Source of the DNA: CAVRXQ01 sp963725215
GTDB lineage: Bacteria; Actinomycetota; Acidimicrobiia; Acidimicrobiales; Bog-793
Assembly (NCBI GenBank): GCA_963725215.1
Contig: CAVRXQ010000004.1
Location: forward strand, 1 to 64,000
Reading direction: 5' to 3'
DNA: 64,000 nt
Of the stretch, positions 7,233 through 16,134 are shown in pieces. Within the stretch, counting starts at the first letter, position 1. Each line of letters begins with the position of its first letter. The notes beneath the pieces are model-generated. The model made no database searches and was not told the origin of the DNA. It saw only the letters and a program-made list of their open reading frames with translations. A program made the translations under genes and the position numbers.

Positions 7233-8417
7233 ATGGGTCGTGTGACGCAACCCCTACCACCAGCAATACAAATGATCCTGCCGGCATTGCTTGAGGACAA
7301 GGGCAGAGCACGGGCCATGACCCTTCTGTCGATTCTCGGCACTGGGCCGGATTACTTCTCGCAGCGAATACCGGACATCGATGCGGCACTCGGAAACCTG
7401 AGCCCTGGCATTGGTGGGCTAAGGGAGCTGGTGCAACGACTGGAGGATGCGTCGTCTACCTCCCGGCCGAAGGTTCCTAAACAGCACGTGATCACGCAGC
7501 GTCTGCTCGAAGAGTTCACAGAGATTGTTGATCCCAAGGCTGGCTTGCAGCTTGTCCGCTTCAATCTGAAATACGGCGCCCCAACCCTTACGGGGACCGG
7601 AGGAGCTGGGTATGTGCGTGACTTCGTTGCGATCGATAGTCAGGCGACCGAAAGTATTTGGAAGTCCGTTGAGGACCATCTGCCCGAGGTGATTGATACA
7701 GCAAAGAGTGGAGTACCAACGACAGACCCGGAGCTGCTTGAGTTACTTCGAAACACAATTGCGCTTCACTTCGTCCGTAATCCACAAACCCGTGACGTTC
7801 ACGAGAATTCATTCGAACTCGCTTATGCCAACTCCGTAGCAAGGTGGTCTTCGACACCGTGGGGTGCCGAAGCCTTCCGTAGGGAGTACGGACTGATCCC
7901 AGCGGGCCCGGAGGCCATGCGCATGGGGGCTGAAGCGGCAATGAGGCGCCTGCGAGAACGTGCTGATGACGGTGTCTTGTTTCGTCTGACTGTGCAACGC
8001 ATGTTCGAGGCTGTTTGTGACCGAGTTGAGATTCGAGATGTTGAAATCTTGATTCCTGCGAATAACGACAAGGAGTTCCTCATCGGGGACGTACCAGCGC
8101 TAACGATCAACTTCGCGAGTGGAGCGGCTGGATTAGCCCAACATGTGACCGTTGATGAGGCAGATGCCATCGTCCTACCGCTGGGCCCACGTGTGCTGGC
8201 GTCGCTAGGGGCTAATAGCGGCGTACGAACGATTGACGACACTGAGGTTGATCACTTCAATGCGCTACAGGTTCGAGCTGCTGCGACCTACGTGCACTAT
8301 CGACCTGGCGCCGATTTTCAAGCGAACGTGATGGTCTGGCGCTCGATGGAGAGTACGACGTCAGCGGCCGAGCCGGATTGGCTCGAACGATGCGGCGTCA
8401 CGTTCGTGAACCTATGA
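7233..8417 (+). CDS. DUF4238-like protein
   Basis: 394 residues. Features seen that fit the DUF4238 family: an N-terminal KQHVITQRLLEEF (compare KQHxxPxxxLxxF), the central ALHFVRNPQTR segment, and the strand IPANNDKEFLIGDVPALTIN followed by AIVLPLGPRVL in the C-terminal half. The family is common in defence islands and mobile elements but has no settled activity. The gene follows the XRE regulator and overlaps a 51-residue gene by 4 nt (ATGA), which suggests a translationally coupled pair. Confidence 0.65.
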   Translation: MGRVTQPLPPAIQMILPALLEDKGRARAMTLLSILGTGPDYFSQRIPDIDAALGNLSPGIGGLRELVQRLEDASSTSRPKVPKQHVITQRLLEEFTEIVDPKAGLQLVRFNLKYGAPTLTGTGGAGYVRDFVAIDSQATESIWKSVEDHLPEVIDTAKSGVPTTDPELLELLRNTIALHFVRNPQTRDVHENSFELAYANSVARWSSTPWGAEAFRREYGLIPAGPEAMRMGAEAAMRRLRERADDGVLFRLTVQRMFEAVCDRVEIRDVEILIPANNDKEFLIGDVPALTINFASGAAGLAQHVTVDEADAIVLPLGPRVLASLGANSGVRTIDDTEVDHFNALQVRAAATYVHYRPGADFQANVMVWRSMESTTSAAEPDWLERCGVTFVNL

Positions 8418-8569
8418 CCCACGGCGACCCTCGCTCCGCCCTCATCATTCTCCTAGATGAAGTCGGCTCGGCAGCCCGAGGCGAGTCGCCGCTACCCGAT
8501 CAGGAGCAACTTCGTGAGTGGCTTCAGCTCGTGAATGTCGTCGCCGGCTCGGACAGCGAGAACGACTAG
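8414..8569 (+). CDS. Small acidic hypothetical protein coupled to the DUF4238 gene
   Basis: 51 residues; ATG lies in the ATGA overlap with the preceding stop. Acidic, with two predicted helices (ALIILLDEVGSAARG and EQLREWLQLVNVVAG). Its size and coupling suit a partner or antidote for the larger protein, but this is inference. A longer in-frame start at 8378 inside the upstream gene is unlikely. Confidence 0.5.
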   Translation: MTHGDPRSALIILLDEVGSAARGESPLPDQEQLREWLQLVNVVAGSDSEND

Positions 8570-8576
8570 TCGAAAG

Positions 8577-8624
8577 CGCAGGTCAAGAGGTACAAACTGT
8601 TTACAAACACTAGACAAACCTGCG
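8577..8624. promoter_or_regulatory. Inverted repeat between the DUF4238 pair and the next gene
   Basis: CGCAGGT (8577-8583) pairs with ACCTGCG (8618-8624), and inside lies the near-palindrome TGTTTACAAACA (8598-8609). It may act as a terminator for the upstream pair or an operator for the gene at 8674. There is no T-run. Confidence 0.35.
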
Positions 8625-8673
8625 AGGAAGTCCTTTAATCCCTGCACTGAATGAGCGACAGGGAGGTTCAATC

Positions 8674-8889
8674 GTGTACTGGGTATACGAAAATTGGGTT
8701 CATCGGTACGCACGCATCCACCGATGCGATTGCGCACATTGCAACGACGGACGTGGAACTCACGGAGCAGTCGCTAGTCATGCTGGACGGTGGGTAGGGA
8801 GGTTCACCAATTACAGCGACGCCCGGCGTTCTGCTGCGAACATGCCCTTCGACTTCTCGGACTGCGCAGTGTGCGTTCCGAGCAGCTGA
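8674..8889 (+). CDS. Small Cys-rich protein, possible zinc ribbon
   Basis: 71 residues with two CXC/CXXC-like pairs, CDCAHC near residue 18-23 and CAVC near the end. This is the pattern of a small metal-binding ribbon, with an aromatic N-terminus (YWVYENWVH). The GTG start has a very good ribosome site (GGGAGG, 7-nt spacing). Similar short proteins occur beside restriction genes in islands, as far as I recall. It stands just upstream of the convergent, broken nuclease gene. Function unknown. Confidence 0.6.
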   Translation: MYWVYENWVHRYARIHRCDCAHCNDGRGTHGAVASHAGRWVGRFTNYSDARRSAANMPFDFSDCAVCVPSS

Positions 8890-8940
8890 AGTCTTCCGCT
8901 AGGGGTAAAGAGGAATGTGAGTCCCGTAACTAACCGAGCC

Positions 8941-9847
8941 TCACGAGATGATCTCCGCAAATCGGTCTTCAAGTAGCTGATAGGTGTTTGAAAAGCCATT
9001 CGCCTTGCGCTCCTCGACGAGAACCCGCAAGTCTGAGTCCATGATCGGCAGGATCCAGCCTCGGTCGTCATGGAATGCGTCTTTACACCTCTCAATGCAC
9101 GTGGCTCGATCGTCGGCATTCCGGAATACGAGCAGGCCGAGCTTTCCTCGTGCCGGTGAAAACCGTCCAGCGATTTGGTCAAGCTCCGGATTGGATACGT
9201 CTTCTGAGTAGTTCTTGCATTCGACGACCACGAAACCGGCTTGCACGCCGTGATGGGTGTGAACTCGCCAGAAGAAACCATCTCTGGCCGAGTTGGTGAA
9301 CTTGATATCGATCCGCTTTCGACCCTCGTGCAGTCTCGATTCCCTCACGGGATTTACGAGCGATGGGTAGAAGAGAGCCTGAAACAACGCTTCAATCGCA
9401 CGGTGATAGGTGTCTGCGCCGCTAGCCCCTGGAGAGATCTGAAGAACGGCGTCGAGAAGTGCATCCCAGTTCGCTACCTGAGTCGAATCGCCATCTACTA
9501 ATGCCGCATTCGACATTGGGCGAGCGGGATTCGCTCGTTTTGCAGCCCGATATCGGTCCAGCACTTCTGGATGCTCTCGGGTCAACTGCACAATCACAGC
9601 CTTACCAGTTCCATACTTCTCCCTGAGCGATGCCTTCGTAACTCGACGATTGCCATTTCGAAGCAGTTCGACCAGTTCCGAGTTGGCACTGAGTTCAATT
9701 CGCTGGAGAGCTTCCAGAATGAAGTTGTTGTAGTAGTCCTCAGGGTTGTACTCGAGGCGCTTCCGCACGATTGCCTTGGGAACAAGTAGAAGCTTGCTTG
9801 AACTTACAATTGGCAATTCAACAAAGCGATTCTCCCAAGTGTGACTG
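8941..9847 (-). pseudogene. Third gene of the restriction operon, 3' part (PD-(D/E)XK-like nuclease)
   Basis: The C-terminal about 302 residues of a 479-residue protein cut by the IS at 9848-11142; the 5' part is 11143-11678. The catalytic-looking core RKRIDIKF followed by FVVVECKNY gives the D-(x)n-(E)CK pattern of PD-(D/E)XK nucleases, as in Mrr-like restriction enzymes. Dropping the IS and one CTG copy joins the parts in frame (1,440 nt), reading WNPVSHTWENRF. The apparent ATG inside the IS end is an artefact of the insertion. The encoded enzyme would have been the third subunit or an accessory nuclease of the type III-like system. Confidence 0.8.
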
Positions 9848-9863
9848 TGAACCGCCCCGGGTT

Positions 9864-10715
9864 TCATAGAGACTCTCTGGTTTTGGAACCGACGGTTAAC
9901 GCCGGGGTGTTCTGACGGTAGTAGGCGGCTTCAAGTTCAGCAGGCGGCACCATTCCGATCTCACCGTGAAGCCGGCGGTTGTTGAACCAGTCGACGTAGG
10001 TGAGCGTCGCCCACTCGACGTCGTCTGCTGAGCTCCAGGGTCCCTCGAGGTAGATGAGCTCGGTCTTGTAGAGACCGATGAAACTCTCGGCCATCGCGTT
10101 GTCATAGGAGTCACCGCGACTTCCCACCGATCCAGCGATACCTGCCTCGGCGAGGCGCTCGGTGTAGCGAATCGACAAGAACTGCACGCCCCTGTCCGAG
10201 TGATGGATGAGCCTTTCGAACCCCGATCGCTGCCTCGCGTAGATCGCCATCTCCAAGGCGTCGATCGCGAGGTCGCTTCGAAGCGACCTCGAGACCTGCC
10301 AGCCGACGATGAAGCGGCTGAAGACGTCGGTGACGAAGGCGACGTAGCAAAAGCCCGCATGGGTCTTCACGTAGGTGAGATCGGCGACCCAAAGCCGGTT
10401 CGGCGCCTCGGCGGCGAAGTTCCGCTCGACCAAGTCCGCCGGGCGCACCGAGGACTCGTCGACGACCGTCGTCTTCCACTTCCGACCTCGTCGCACACCT
10501 TTGAGGCCGAGCTCACGCATCAAGCGCTCGACCGTGCAGCGTGCGACACGGATACCCTCGCGGTTGAGCTGGGTCCAGACCTTGTCGGCGCCGTAGACGC
10601 GGCGGTTCTGTTCGTGAACCCGGTCGATCTCGCCCTTGAGTTCCTCGTCGCGGATCCGCCGGGCACCCGGTGGCCGGCTACGCGCCGCGTAGTAGGTGGC
10701 GGGAGCGAACTGCAA
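9864..10715 (-). CDS. IS3-family transposase OrfB (DDE integrase), copy A
   Basis: 283 residues from the internal TTG. The RNase H-like catalytic core shows the three acidic residues in LWVADLTYV, HHSDRGVQF and NAMAESFIG, the DD(35)E set of IS3 transposases. The frame stays open upstream to the orfA overlap, so the working product is the OrfAB fusion made by -1 frameshifting, probably at the GTTTTC run (10813-10808). Copy A has Arg where copy B has His in ARRI(R/H)DEE. Its stop lies 3 nt inside the inner edge of the left terminal repeat. Confidence 0.95.
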   Translation of the reverse strand: MQFAPATYYAARSRPPGARRIRDEELKGEIDRVHEQNRRVYGADKVWTQLNREGIRVARCTVERLMRELGLKGVRRGRKWKTTVVDESSVRPADLVERNFAAEAPNRLWVADLTYVKTHAGFCYVAFVTDVFSRFIVGWQVSRSLRSDLAIDALEMAIYARQRSGFERLIHHSDRGVQFLSIRYTERLAEAGIAGSVGSRGDSYDNAMAESFIGLYKTELIYLEGPWSSADDVEWATLTYVDWFNNRRLHGEIGMVPPAELEAAYYRQNTPALTVGSKTRESL

Positions 10716-10771
10716 CGCCTCGCAGATCGGCTCGACTCCGAAGCGACCTTGGTGGTCGCCGATGAAGCGGA

Positions 10772-11092
10772 CTACTTCCTCGGTCGACCGTCGAGCTCGG
10801 TCGCGAAGAAAACCGATGCGGCTTTCAGGATGTCGTTCGCCCGACGGAGCTCGCGGTTCTCCTTTTCGAGCTCACGGAGATGCTTGCGCTCATCGGTCGT
10901 GAGGCCAGGGCGGACCCCGCCGTCGATCTCGACGCGGCGGACCCAGTGACGAAGCGTCTCGGTGGACATGCCGAGCTTGGAGGCGACCGACGTCATCGTC
11001 GCCCACTCGCTTCGATGTTCCGAGCGGTGCTCGAAGACCATCCGGACGGCACGCTCACGCACCTCCGGGGAGTAACGGGTATTCCTTGGCAT
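10772..11092 (-). CDS. IS3-family transposase OrfA, copy A
   Basis: 106 residues: a helix-turn-helix (LGMSTETLRHWVRR) that binds the terminal repeats, then a leucine-zipper-like helix (ERKHLRELEKENRELRRAND) for dimerisation. ATG lies 50 nt inside the right terminal repeat. It gives OrfA alone or, after a -1 shift, the OrfAB transposase. Confidence 0.95.
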   Translation of the reverse strand: MPRNTRYSPEVRERAVRMVFEHRSEHRSEWATMTSVASKLGMSTETLRHWVRRVEIDGGVRPGLTTDERKHLRELEKENRELRRANDILKAASVFFATELDGRPRK

Positions 11093-11142
11093 CTCGCAAT
11101 CCTCTCAAGATCGCGAATCTCCAAGATTCCCGGGGCGGTTCA

Positions 11143-11678
11143 CTGACTGGATTCCAAAGGGCTCCCGAACTGACACCGGTGGACAGGGGTATGCCGTGAT
11201 ACTCACAGGACTCTCGTGTGAACTCAATGAGCGGTCTACGAATGATGTTTGTAGTGATATCCGAGATGATGTCATTGCTAATACCGGGGATCAGCAGAAT
11301 GGTGTCTTCGAGATCTTCAAGCAGACCGGACTGAACGGCTTGGCTCTCCGAGAGTTCCTCCCAAAGGTCGTAGGCGGAGCTGTCACCCAACCCATGTCCC
11401 TGTGGGCGACCTCGGGAGAGGCCAAGGTAAGTCTCGTTCGGCTCCCGTAAGGCTCGGAGGAGGCGCCGGGCACCAACGTCGTCGCCGCCCGCAATCTTGG
11501 ACAAGACCTCACGAAAGAAGTCTTGAACAAGGGCAACGCATTCATCAGCCCAGTCGGAATCGAGAAGGCGGAGGGCACGAGGATCTACGAAGAGGGGCGT
11601 ATCACGGTCAAGATCGATGTCCACAAATTCAAGCTGGGCTTGTGATAGCCCGAGGCTGAAGTGGCTCGATATCCTCAC
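11143..11678 (-). pseudogene. Third gene of the restriction operon, 5' part
   Basis: The first about 178 residues of the IS-interrupted nuclease-like protein (continues at 9847-8941). GTG start, 1 nt after the Res stop (TGATGTGAGG), so translation is coupled to Res. The fragment, from HFSLGLSQAQLEFVDIDLDR through LLIPGISNDIISDITTNIIR, resembles the N-terminal region of predicted restriction-linked proteins of unknown activity. The frame reads on into the IS end, giving a false C-terminus. Confidence 0.8.
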
Positions 11679-11679
11679 A

Positions 11680-14136
11680 TCAGGTTCCCAAGCCCTTCAG
11701 CGTCGTCCACGATCCCTTGGCTGTGCTGATGTCAGTCTCTGATACCAACAGGTAGCGCCAGGTAGCGCCGACGCCTTCGTCAGCAGACACGTGATTCGCC
11801 CAACGGATCGCTGCCTCACGCTTGCCCTGGACATCCCCTGACGACATCTCCTTGTCCATCTTCACTTCGACGACCCAATGGGTTCCGTCAGACTCGATGA
11901 CGATGAAGTCTGGGTTGTACTGCTGTCCCCCAGAGTTCCAGAGGATGGGCAACTCGTTGATATGGAGCCGCACCCAACAATCGACACCCTCGTCGCCATC
12001 GAGCATGTTGGCGACAGTCCGCTCCGGAGCGGAATCGAACCATTCAACTCCGAAGAGGGAGCGAGTCCATCCCTCGTATGCCAATGACTTCAGAAAGGGA
12101 CCAAGGCGATCCGGCGTTACGGTCTTATCAGTTGATCGAGTTGGATTGAACTCCTCGATCTTGACGACCTCTTGATACGACGGCTTCACCATGAACCGAC
12201 GTTGCTCATCCCCGACAAGCTTGATCAGTCGAGCACCAGCACGTTCGAGGTTGGCAGAGAGCACCTCTTCGGCCTTGCTCCCAAGTCCAGCGAAGAAGGC
12301 GTCGAGTAGCGGTTGAAGCGCAGCTCGTTCCTCTTTTCTGGCCGGAACTGCTGGAGATGCCAGGACCATGTCGGTTAGCTCGTCCCGCAGCTCTCCAAAC
12401 GAGAAAAGACTTGGGATGGACCGGATGTGGTCGGCAGCTTCGGAACGGATCAGCTCTGTGTGCTTAATGCCATCGAATCCAACGATGACTCGGGCGCTGA
12501 CCAGCGTCCGATTGAGTTCGCCGTCCGGATTGGCTGCAAGGGCGGCGCCGAGTTTCCGGAAGTTATCCGTGTTTGTGATGTCAGCCAGCGAGAAGCTGCT
12601 CTCAACAGTCGTCATCCGTAAGAGGGGAATTGAAATGGTCGGAGCGTCGGCTCTCCGCCCGATCTCTCGCTTCATCCTGACGACCGCTTCCCCCACTTGC
12701 GATGTTCGGTCTTGGACGGACGTAACGACCGCAGCAGGAGAATCATCAAATACAAGCGGCGGAGCATCGTCGTCAGTTGCGACCACGGGAACTGTCCCAG
12801 CTTCGATCGTCTCAGTGACCACCACTTGCTGACCTTGTGCGTTGATTCGTAGTGCTGCCCGAGTCCGGTAATCGATGAACGCCTCGTTGAGAACTCCGGC
12901 CTTCTTCAATAGGTCTTCGTACCGTTCGTGAGCAACGACTTCGAGCGTGTCGAGTATCTCGATACCTGTGTATGCGCCAAAGGGAAGGCGCATACCACGA
13001 CCTAGCGTTTGCTCAGTGAGAATCTCAGAGACGTTGGCACGCATCGAGGCGAGCACATAGACGTTGCGAACGTCCCAACCCTCCTTGAGCATCCCGACCG
13101 AGATGATGATGCGCACGGGCGAGTCTTGGTTCTCAACCTTCGCCAGCTGTTCGAGCGCTTCGTCCGGAGCGTTGGAGTGAACGACGAGTACGGCATCGGC
13201 GTATGTACCGGCAAAGAACGTAGATGAACGCAAGATGGTCCCGTATTCGTCTGCGTCCTCGATGTTCTTTGCGACAACGAGCATGACGGGGTTGACCGGC
13301 TCGACATCATGAGTCTGGGAGTAGATCGCAAGAGCGTCTGACTTCGCATGGAGAAGGGCGACGCCATCGGTGAGCTTGGTCAATGGATCAGTTCTGTCAT
13401 CCCTGCGGCCAACGATCACGGGGGTCTTGACCAACTTGTCGGCTATGGCTGCCGCCAATGGGTAGCGGAAGATGATCTGCTTCTCGGGTGTCTTCTTGTC
13501 CGGTGTCGCCGTAAGTCCGACGAGAACCCATGGATCGAGGTCACGAACTGCCTTCGAAAACGCTGGCCCGTAGTAACAGTGGTGTTCGTCAGCGAACACC
13601 ACGAGATTCTTGATCCCTTGTAAGTGGGCGTAGAACTCCGTTCCGAGCCCCTCTTGGAACTTGTGCGTTTTCCGAGCTGTCTTCGACTCCGGTCTGATGA
13701 GTGCCTGGACAGTGAAGAGGTAAACCTTCACCTCCGACTCATCGTCCATGGCGGACCGCATGGCAGGTGTGGCGAAGTTGTCCGATGTGATCACGACGGG
13801 TCGAAAGCTCATCGGACCCAACAGGCTCTTCGGATGTCCCGGCGTGAAATTGTCACGGGTCTTCTCCAGGATCGTGCGTCCTGGAGTCACGATCACGAAG
13901 TCTCGGACCCCGTATGTGGCGGCGAACAACTCCATTGCACCGGTGAGGATGTATGTCTTACCGACGCCGGTTGCTGAATCAATCACTGCCTCGAAGGGAG
14001 GCAGGTCTCCATCAACGTCGTAATACTGCGAGACCTCAGCGGCGAGCGTTTGCACGGCTTCACGGTTTGGCTCACGCAGGTCTAGACGTGCAGCGATTTC
14101 AGCGATGGCATCCTCGAAGAGTTGGAGGTCAGCCAT
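11680..14136 (-). CDS. Type III-like restriction enzyme, Res (helicase-nuclease) subunit
   Basis: 818 residues, apparently intact. SF2 helicase motifs: Walker A ATGVGKT (55-61), DEHH (183-186), GLTATP (207-212), and the QTLGRGMRLPF motif VI. The C-terminal nuclease has PDFIVIE followed by WVVEVKMD (about 743-762), the PD...EXK arrangement of type III Res subunits. The ATP-driven enzyme needs its Mod partner to recognise DNA. Here Mod (14139-17294) and the downstream third gene are each broken by an IS copy, so Res is probably an orphan without target recognition. It sits 2 nt after the Mod stop, in one operon. Confidence 0.9.
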   Translation of the reverse strand: MADLQLFEDAIAEIAARLDLREPNREAVQTLAAEVSQYYDVDGDLPPFEAVIDSATGVGKTYILTGAMELFAATYGVRDFVIVTPGRTILEKTRDNFTPGHPKSLLGPMSFRPVVITSDNFATPAMRSAMDDESEVKVYLFTVQALIRPESKTARKTHKFQEGLGTEFYAHLQGIKNLVVFADEHHCYYGPAFSKAVRDLDPWVLVGLTATPDKKTPEKQIIFRYPLAAAIADKLVKTPVIVGRRDDRTDPLTKLTDGVALLHAKSDALAIYSQTHDVEPVNPVMLVVAKNIEDADEYGTILRSSTFFAGTYADAVLVVHSNAPDEALEQLAKVENQDSPVRIIISVGMLKEGWDVRNVYVLASMRANVSEILTEQTLGRGMRLPFGAYTGIEILDTLEVVAHERYEDLLKKAGVLNEAFIDYRTRAALRINAQGQQVVVTETIEAGTVPVVATDDDAPPLVFDDSPAAVVTSVQDRTSQVGEAVVRMKREIGRRADAPTISIPLLRMTTVESSFSLADITNTDNFRKLGAALAANPDGELNRTLVSARVIVGFDGIKHTELIRSEAADHIRSIPSLFSFGELRDELTDMVLASPAVPARKEERAALQPLLDAFFAGLGSKAEEVLSANLERAGARLIKLVGDEQRRFMVKPSYQEVVKIEEFNPTRSTDKTVTPDRLGPFLKSLAYEGWTRSLFGVEWFDSAPERTVANMLDGDEGVDCWVRLHINELPILWNSGGQQYNPDFIVIESDGTHWVVEVKMDKEMSSGDVQGKREAAIRWANHVSADEGVGATWRYLLVSETDISTAKGSWTTLKGLGT

Positions 14137-14138
14137 GG

Positions 14139-14839
14139 CTAGGCATTCGCCTCCACATGCGCTGTCTGGCCGTTTGTGGCGTCCATATCGGCGAAGCCAA
14201 GCCGAAGCTGCCGGGCCGATCGGTACTCATCAAGGAGCGCTGCAGGAATCTTTCGCAACGTCGAGCCAGGTCGAAGCTCCCGAAGGATCGGGCGAGCGTC
14301 CGTGTCGATTCCTGTCCCGCACACGACCACCCGTTCTTTGTCTGACAGAGCGCTAGCAACCAATCGGACGACCGACTCGTTCACAACTCCGTCAACCACT
14401 GCTAGACGTGTTCGACCTTTGCGACCAGAGAATGGTGGGTCTGCGTCATACGTGAAGCCGAGTTGTGCTGCCGTGGCCTCAGCAAGAGTGCCGTTGGTCA
14501 TCCAGTCAGCGAGGAAGACGAGTCCGCCTTCAGCTTCGAACATCGAAGCAGAGACATCCAGCACTCGGAAGCCACCACCCCCGAACCACATTGTCTCTGC
14601 TCTGGTCTTATCGATTGCACGCAAGAGCTTGACCAGTTCCTTCGAGGTGACCTCGTCAAGGCCTTCAAGGTCGTCGAGTGTTCCTGCCCTGAGGAGAGCA
14701 TTGAGCAATTTTGCTGCTGCTCGTGCTTCACCTGGTTTGACTCCCTCGGGCAAGTCCTCGCCGGTAAGGGTCTCGACTGTGGTTATCCCTCCAGGGTCCT
14801 CGCCTGCGACAACCTTCTGGAGTCGGGGCAGAGCAAACG
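14139..14839 (-). pseudogene. Site-specific DNA-methyltransferase (Mod), 3' part
   Basis: The C-terminal about 233 residues of the methyltransferase interrupted by IS copy B. Directly after the junction the frame reads FALPRLQKVVAGEDPGG, the normal continuation of the FxGxG region found on the other side (ending GIEREAATIET). The visible GTG/ATG starts in this fragment are not natural starts. This part carries no catalytic motif and probably served Res contact or target recognition. Ends 2 nt before the Res start. Confidence 0.85.
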
Positions 14840-14889
14840 TGAACCGCCCCGGGAATCTTGGAGATTCGCGATCTTGAGAGGATTGCGAG

Positions 14890-15210
14890 ATGCCAAGGAA
14901 TACCCGTTACTCCCCGGAGGTGCGTGAGCGTGCCGTCCGGATGGTCTTCGAGCACCGCTCGGAACATCGAAGCGAGTGGGCGACGATGACGTCGGTCGCC
15001 TCCAAGCTCGGCATGTCCACCGAGACGCTTCGTCACTGGGTCCGCCGCGTCGAGATCGACGGCGGGGTCCGCCCTGGCCTCACGACCGATGAGCGCAAGC
15101 ATCTCCGTGAGCTCGAAAAGGAGAACCGCGAGCTCCGTCGGGCGAACGACATCCTGAAAGCCGCATCGGTTTTCTTCGCGACCGAGCTCGACGGTCGACC
15201 GAGGAAGTAG
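14890..15210 (+). CDS. IS3-family transposase OrfA, copy B
   Basis: Same 106-residue protein as in copy A: HTH followed by a zipper-like helix. The -1 frameshift site towards orfB is probably the GTTTTC run at 15169-15174, just before the shared AAATE... region near its end. Confidence 0.95.
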   Translation: MPRNTRYSPEVRERAVRMVFEHRSEHRSEWATMTSVASKLGMSTETLRHWVRRVEIDGGVRPGLTTDERKHLRELEKENRELRRANDILKAASVFFATELDGRPRK

Positions 15211-15266
15211 TCCGCTTCATCGGCGACCACCAAGGTCGCTTCGGAGTCGAGCCGATCTGCGAGGCG

Positions 15267-16118
15267 TTGCAGTTCGCTCCCGCCACCTACTACGCGGCGC
15301 GTAGCCGGCCACCGGGTGCCCGGCGGATCCACGACGAGGAACTCAAGGGCGAGATCGACCGGGTTCACGAACAGAACCGCCGCGTCTACGGCGCCGACAA
15401 GGTCTGGACCCAGCTCAACCGCGAGGGTATCCGTGTCGCACGCTGCACGGTCGAGCGCTTGATGCGTGAGCTCGGCCTCAAAGGTGTGCGACGAGGTCGG
15501 AAGTGGAAGACGACGGTCGTCGACGAGTCCTCGGTGCGCCCGGCGGACTTGGTCGAGCGGAACTTCGCCGCCGAGGCGCCGAACCGGCTTTGGGTCGCCG
15601 ATCTCACCTACGTGAAGACCCATGCGGGCTTTTGCTACGTCGCCTTCGTCACCGACGTCTTCAGCCGCTTCATCGTCGGCTGGCAGGTCTCGAGGTCGCT
15701 TCGAAGCGACCTCGCGATCGACGCCTTGGAGATGGCGATCTACGCGAGGCAGCGATCGGGGTTCGAAAGGCTCATCCATCACTCGGACAGGGGCGTGCAG
15801 TTCTTGTCGATTCGCTACACCGAGCGCCTCGCCGAGGCAGGTATCGCTGGATCGGTGGGAAGTCGCGGTGACTCCTATGACAACGCGATGGCCGAGAGTT
15901 TCATCGGTCTCTACAAGACCGAGCTCATCTACCTCGAGGGACCCTGGAGCTCAGCAGACGACGTCGAGTGGGCGACGCTCACCTACGTCGACTGGTTCAA
16001 CAACCGCCGGCTTCACGGTGAGATCGGAATGGTGCCGCCTGCTGAACTTGAAGCCGCCTACTACCGTCAGAACACCCCGGCGTTAACCGTCGGTTCCAAA
16101 ACCAGAGAGTCTCTATGA
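15267..16118 (+). CDS. IS3-family transposase OrfB (DDE integrase), copy B
   Basis: 283 residues from the internal TTG; the frame is open upstream through the orfA overlap. DDE residues as in copy A. The only visible difference is at 15331 (A here, giving His; G on the coding strand of copy A, giving Arg). Both copies look competent for transposition. Confidence 0.95.
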   Translation: MQFAPATYYAARSRPPGARRIHDEELKGEIDRVHEQNRRVYGADKVWTQLNREGIRVARCTVERLMRELGLKGVRRGRKWKTTVVDESSVRPADLVERNFAAEAPNRLWVADLTYVKTHAGFCYVAFVTDVFSRFIVGWQVSRSLRSDLAIDALEMAIYARQRSGFERLIHHSDRGVQFLSIRYTERLAEAGIAGSVGSRGDSYDNAMAESFIGLYKTELIYLEGPWSSADDVEWATLTYVDWFNNRRLHGEIGMVPPAELEAAYYRQNTPALTVGSKTRESL

Positions 16119-16134
16119 AACCCGGGGCGGTTCA

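Larger units (their letters stand above)
9848..11142 (-). mobile_element. IS3-family insertion sequence, copy A
   Basis: 1,295 bp with perfect terminal repeats TGAACCGCCCCGGG (9848-9861) and its complement (11129-11142), starting TG and ending CA as in the IS3 family. It is flanked by the 3-bp target duplication CTG (9845-9847 and 11143-11145). It carries orfA and orfB in -1 relation. Apart from one base (10651) its protein-coding part matches copy B at 14840-16134. Confidence 0.95.
14840..16134 (+). mobile_element. IS3-family insertion sequence, copy B
   Basis: 1,295 bp, same termini as copy A (14840-14853 and 16121-16134) but opposite orientation, with target duplication ACG (14837-14839 and 16135-16137). 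It interrupts the Mod gene. The two copies face away from each other around 3,697 bp that contain Res; each keeps its own target duplication, so they entered separately and no inversion between them has happened since. Confidence 0.95.

Noticed and set aside
10200..10949. 249-residue frames antisense to the transposase (also 15033-15782)
   Set aside because: They mirror the transposase codons in both IS copies; the transposase strand has the domain motifs.
14728..15102. ORF running from the Mod fragment into the IS
   Set aside because: It crosses the IS boundary and is antisense to orfA.
9848..16134. Composite transposon carrying Res
   Set aside because: Each IS has its own target duplication and the DNA between is the middle of the broken operon, so they are independent insertions and not a mobile unit.
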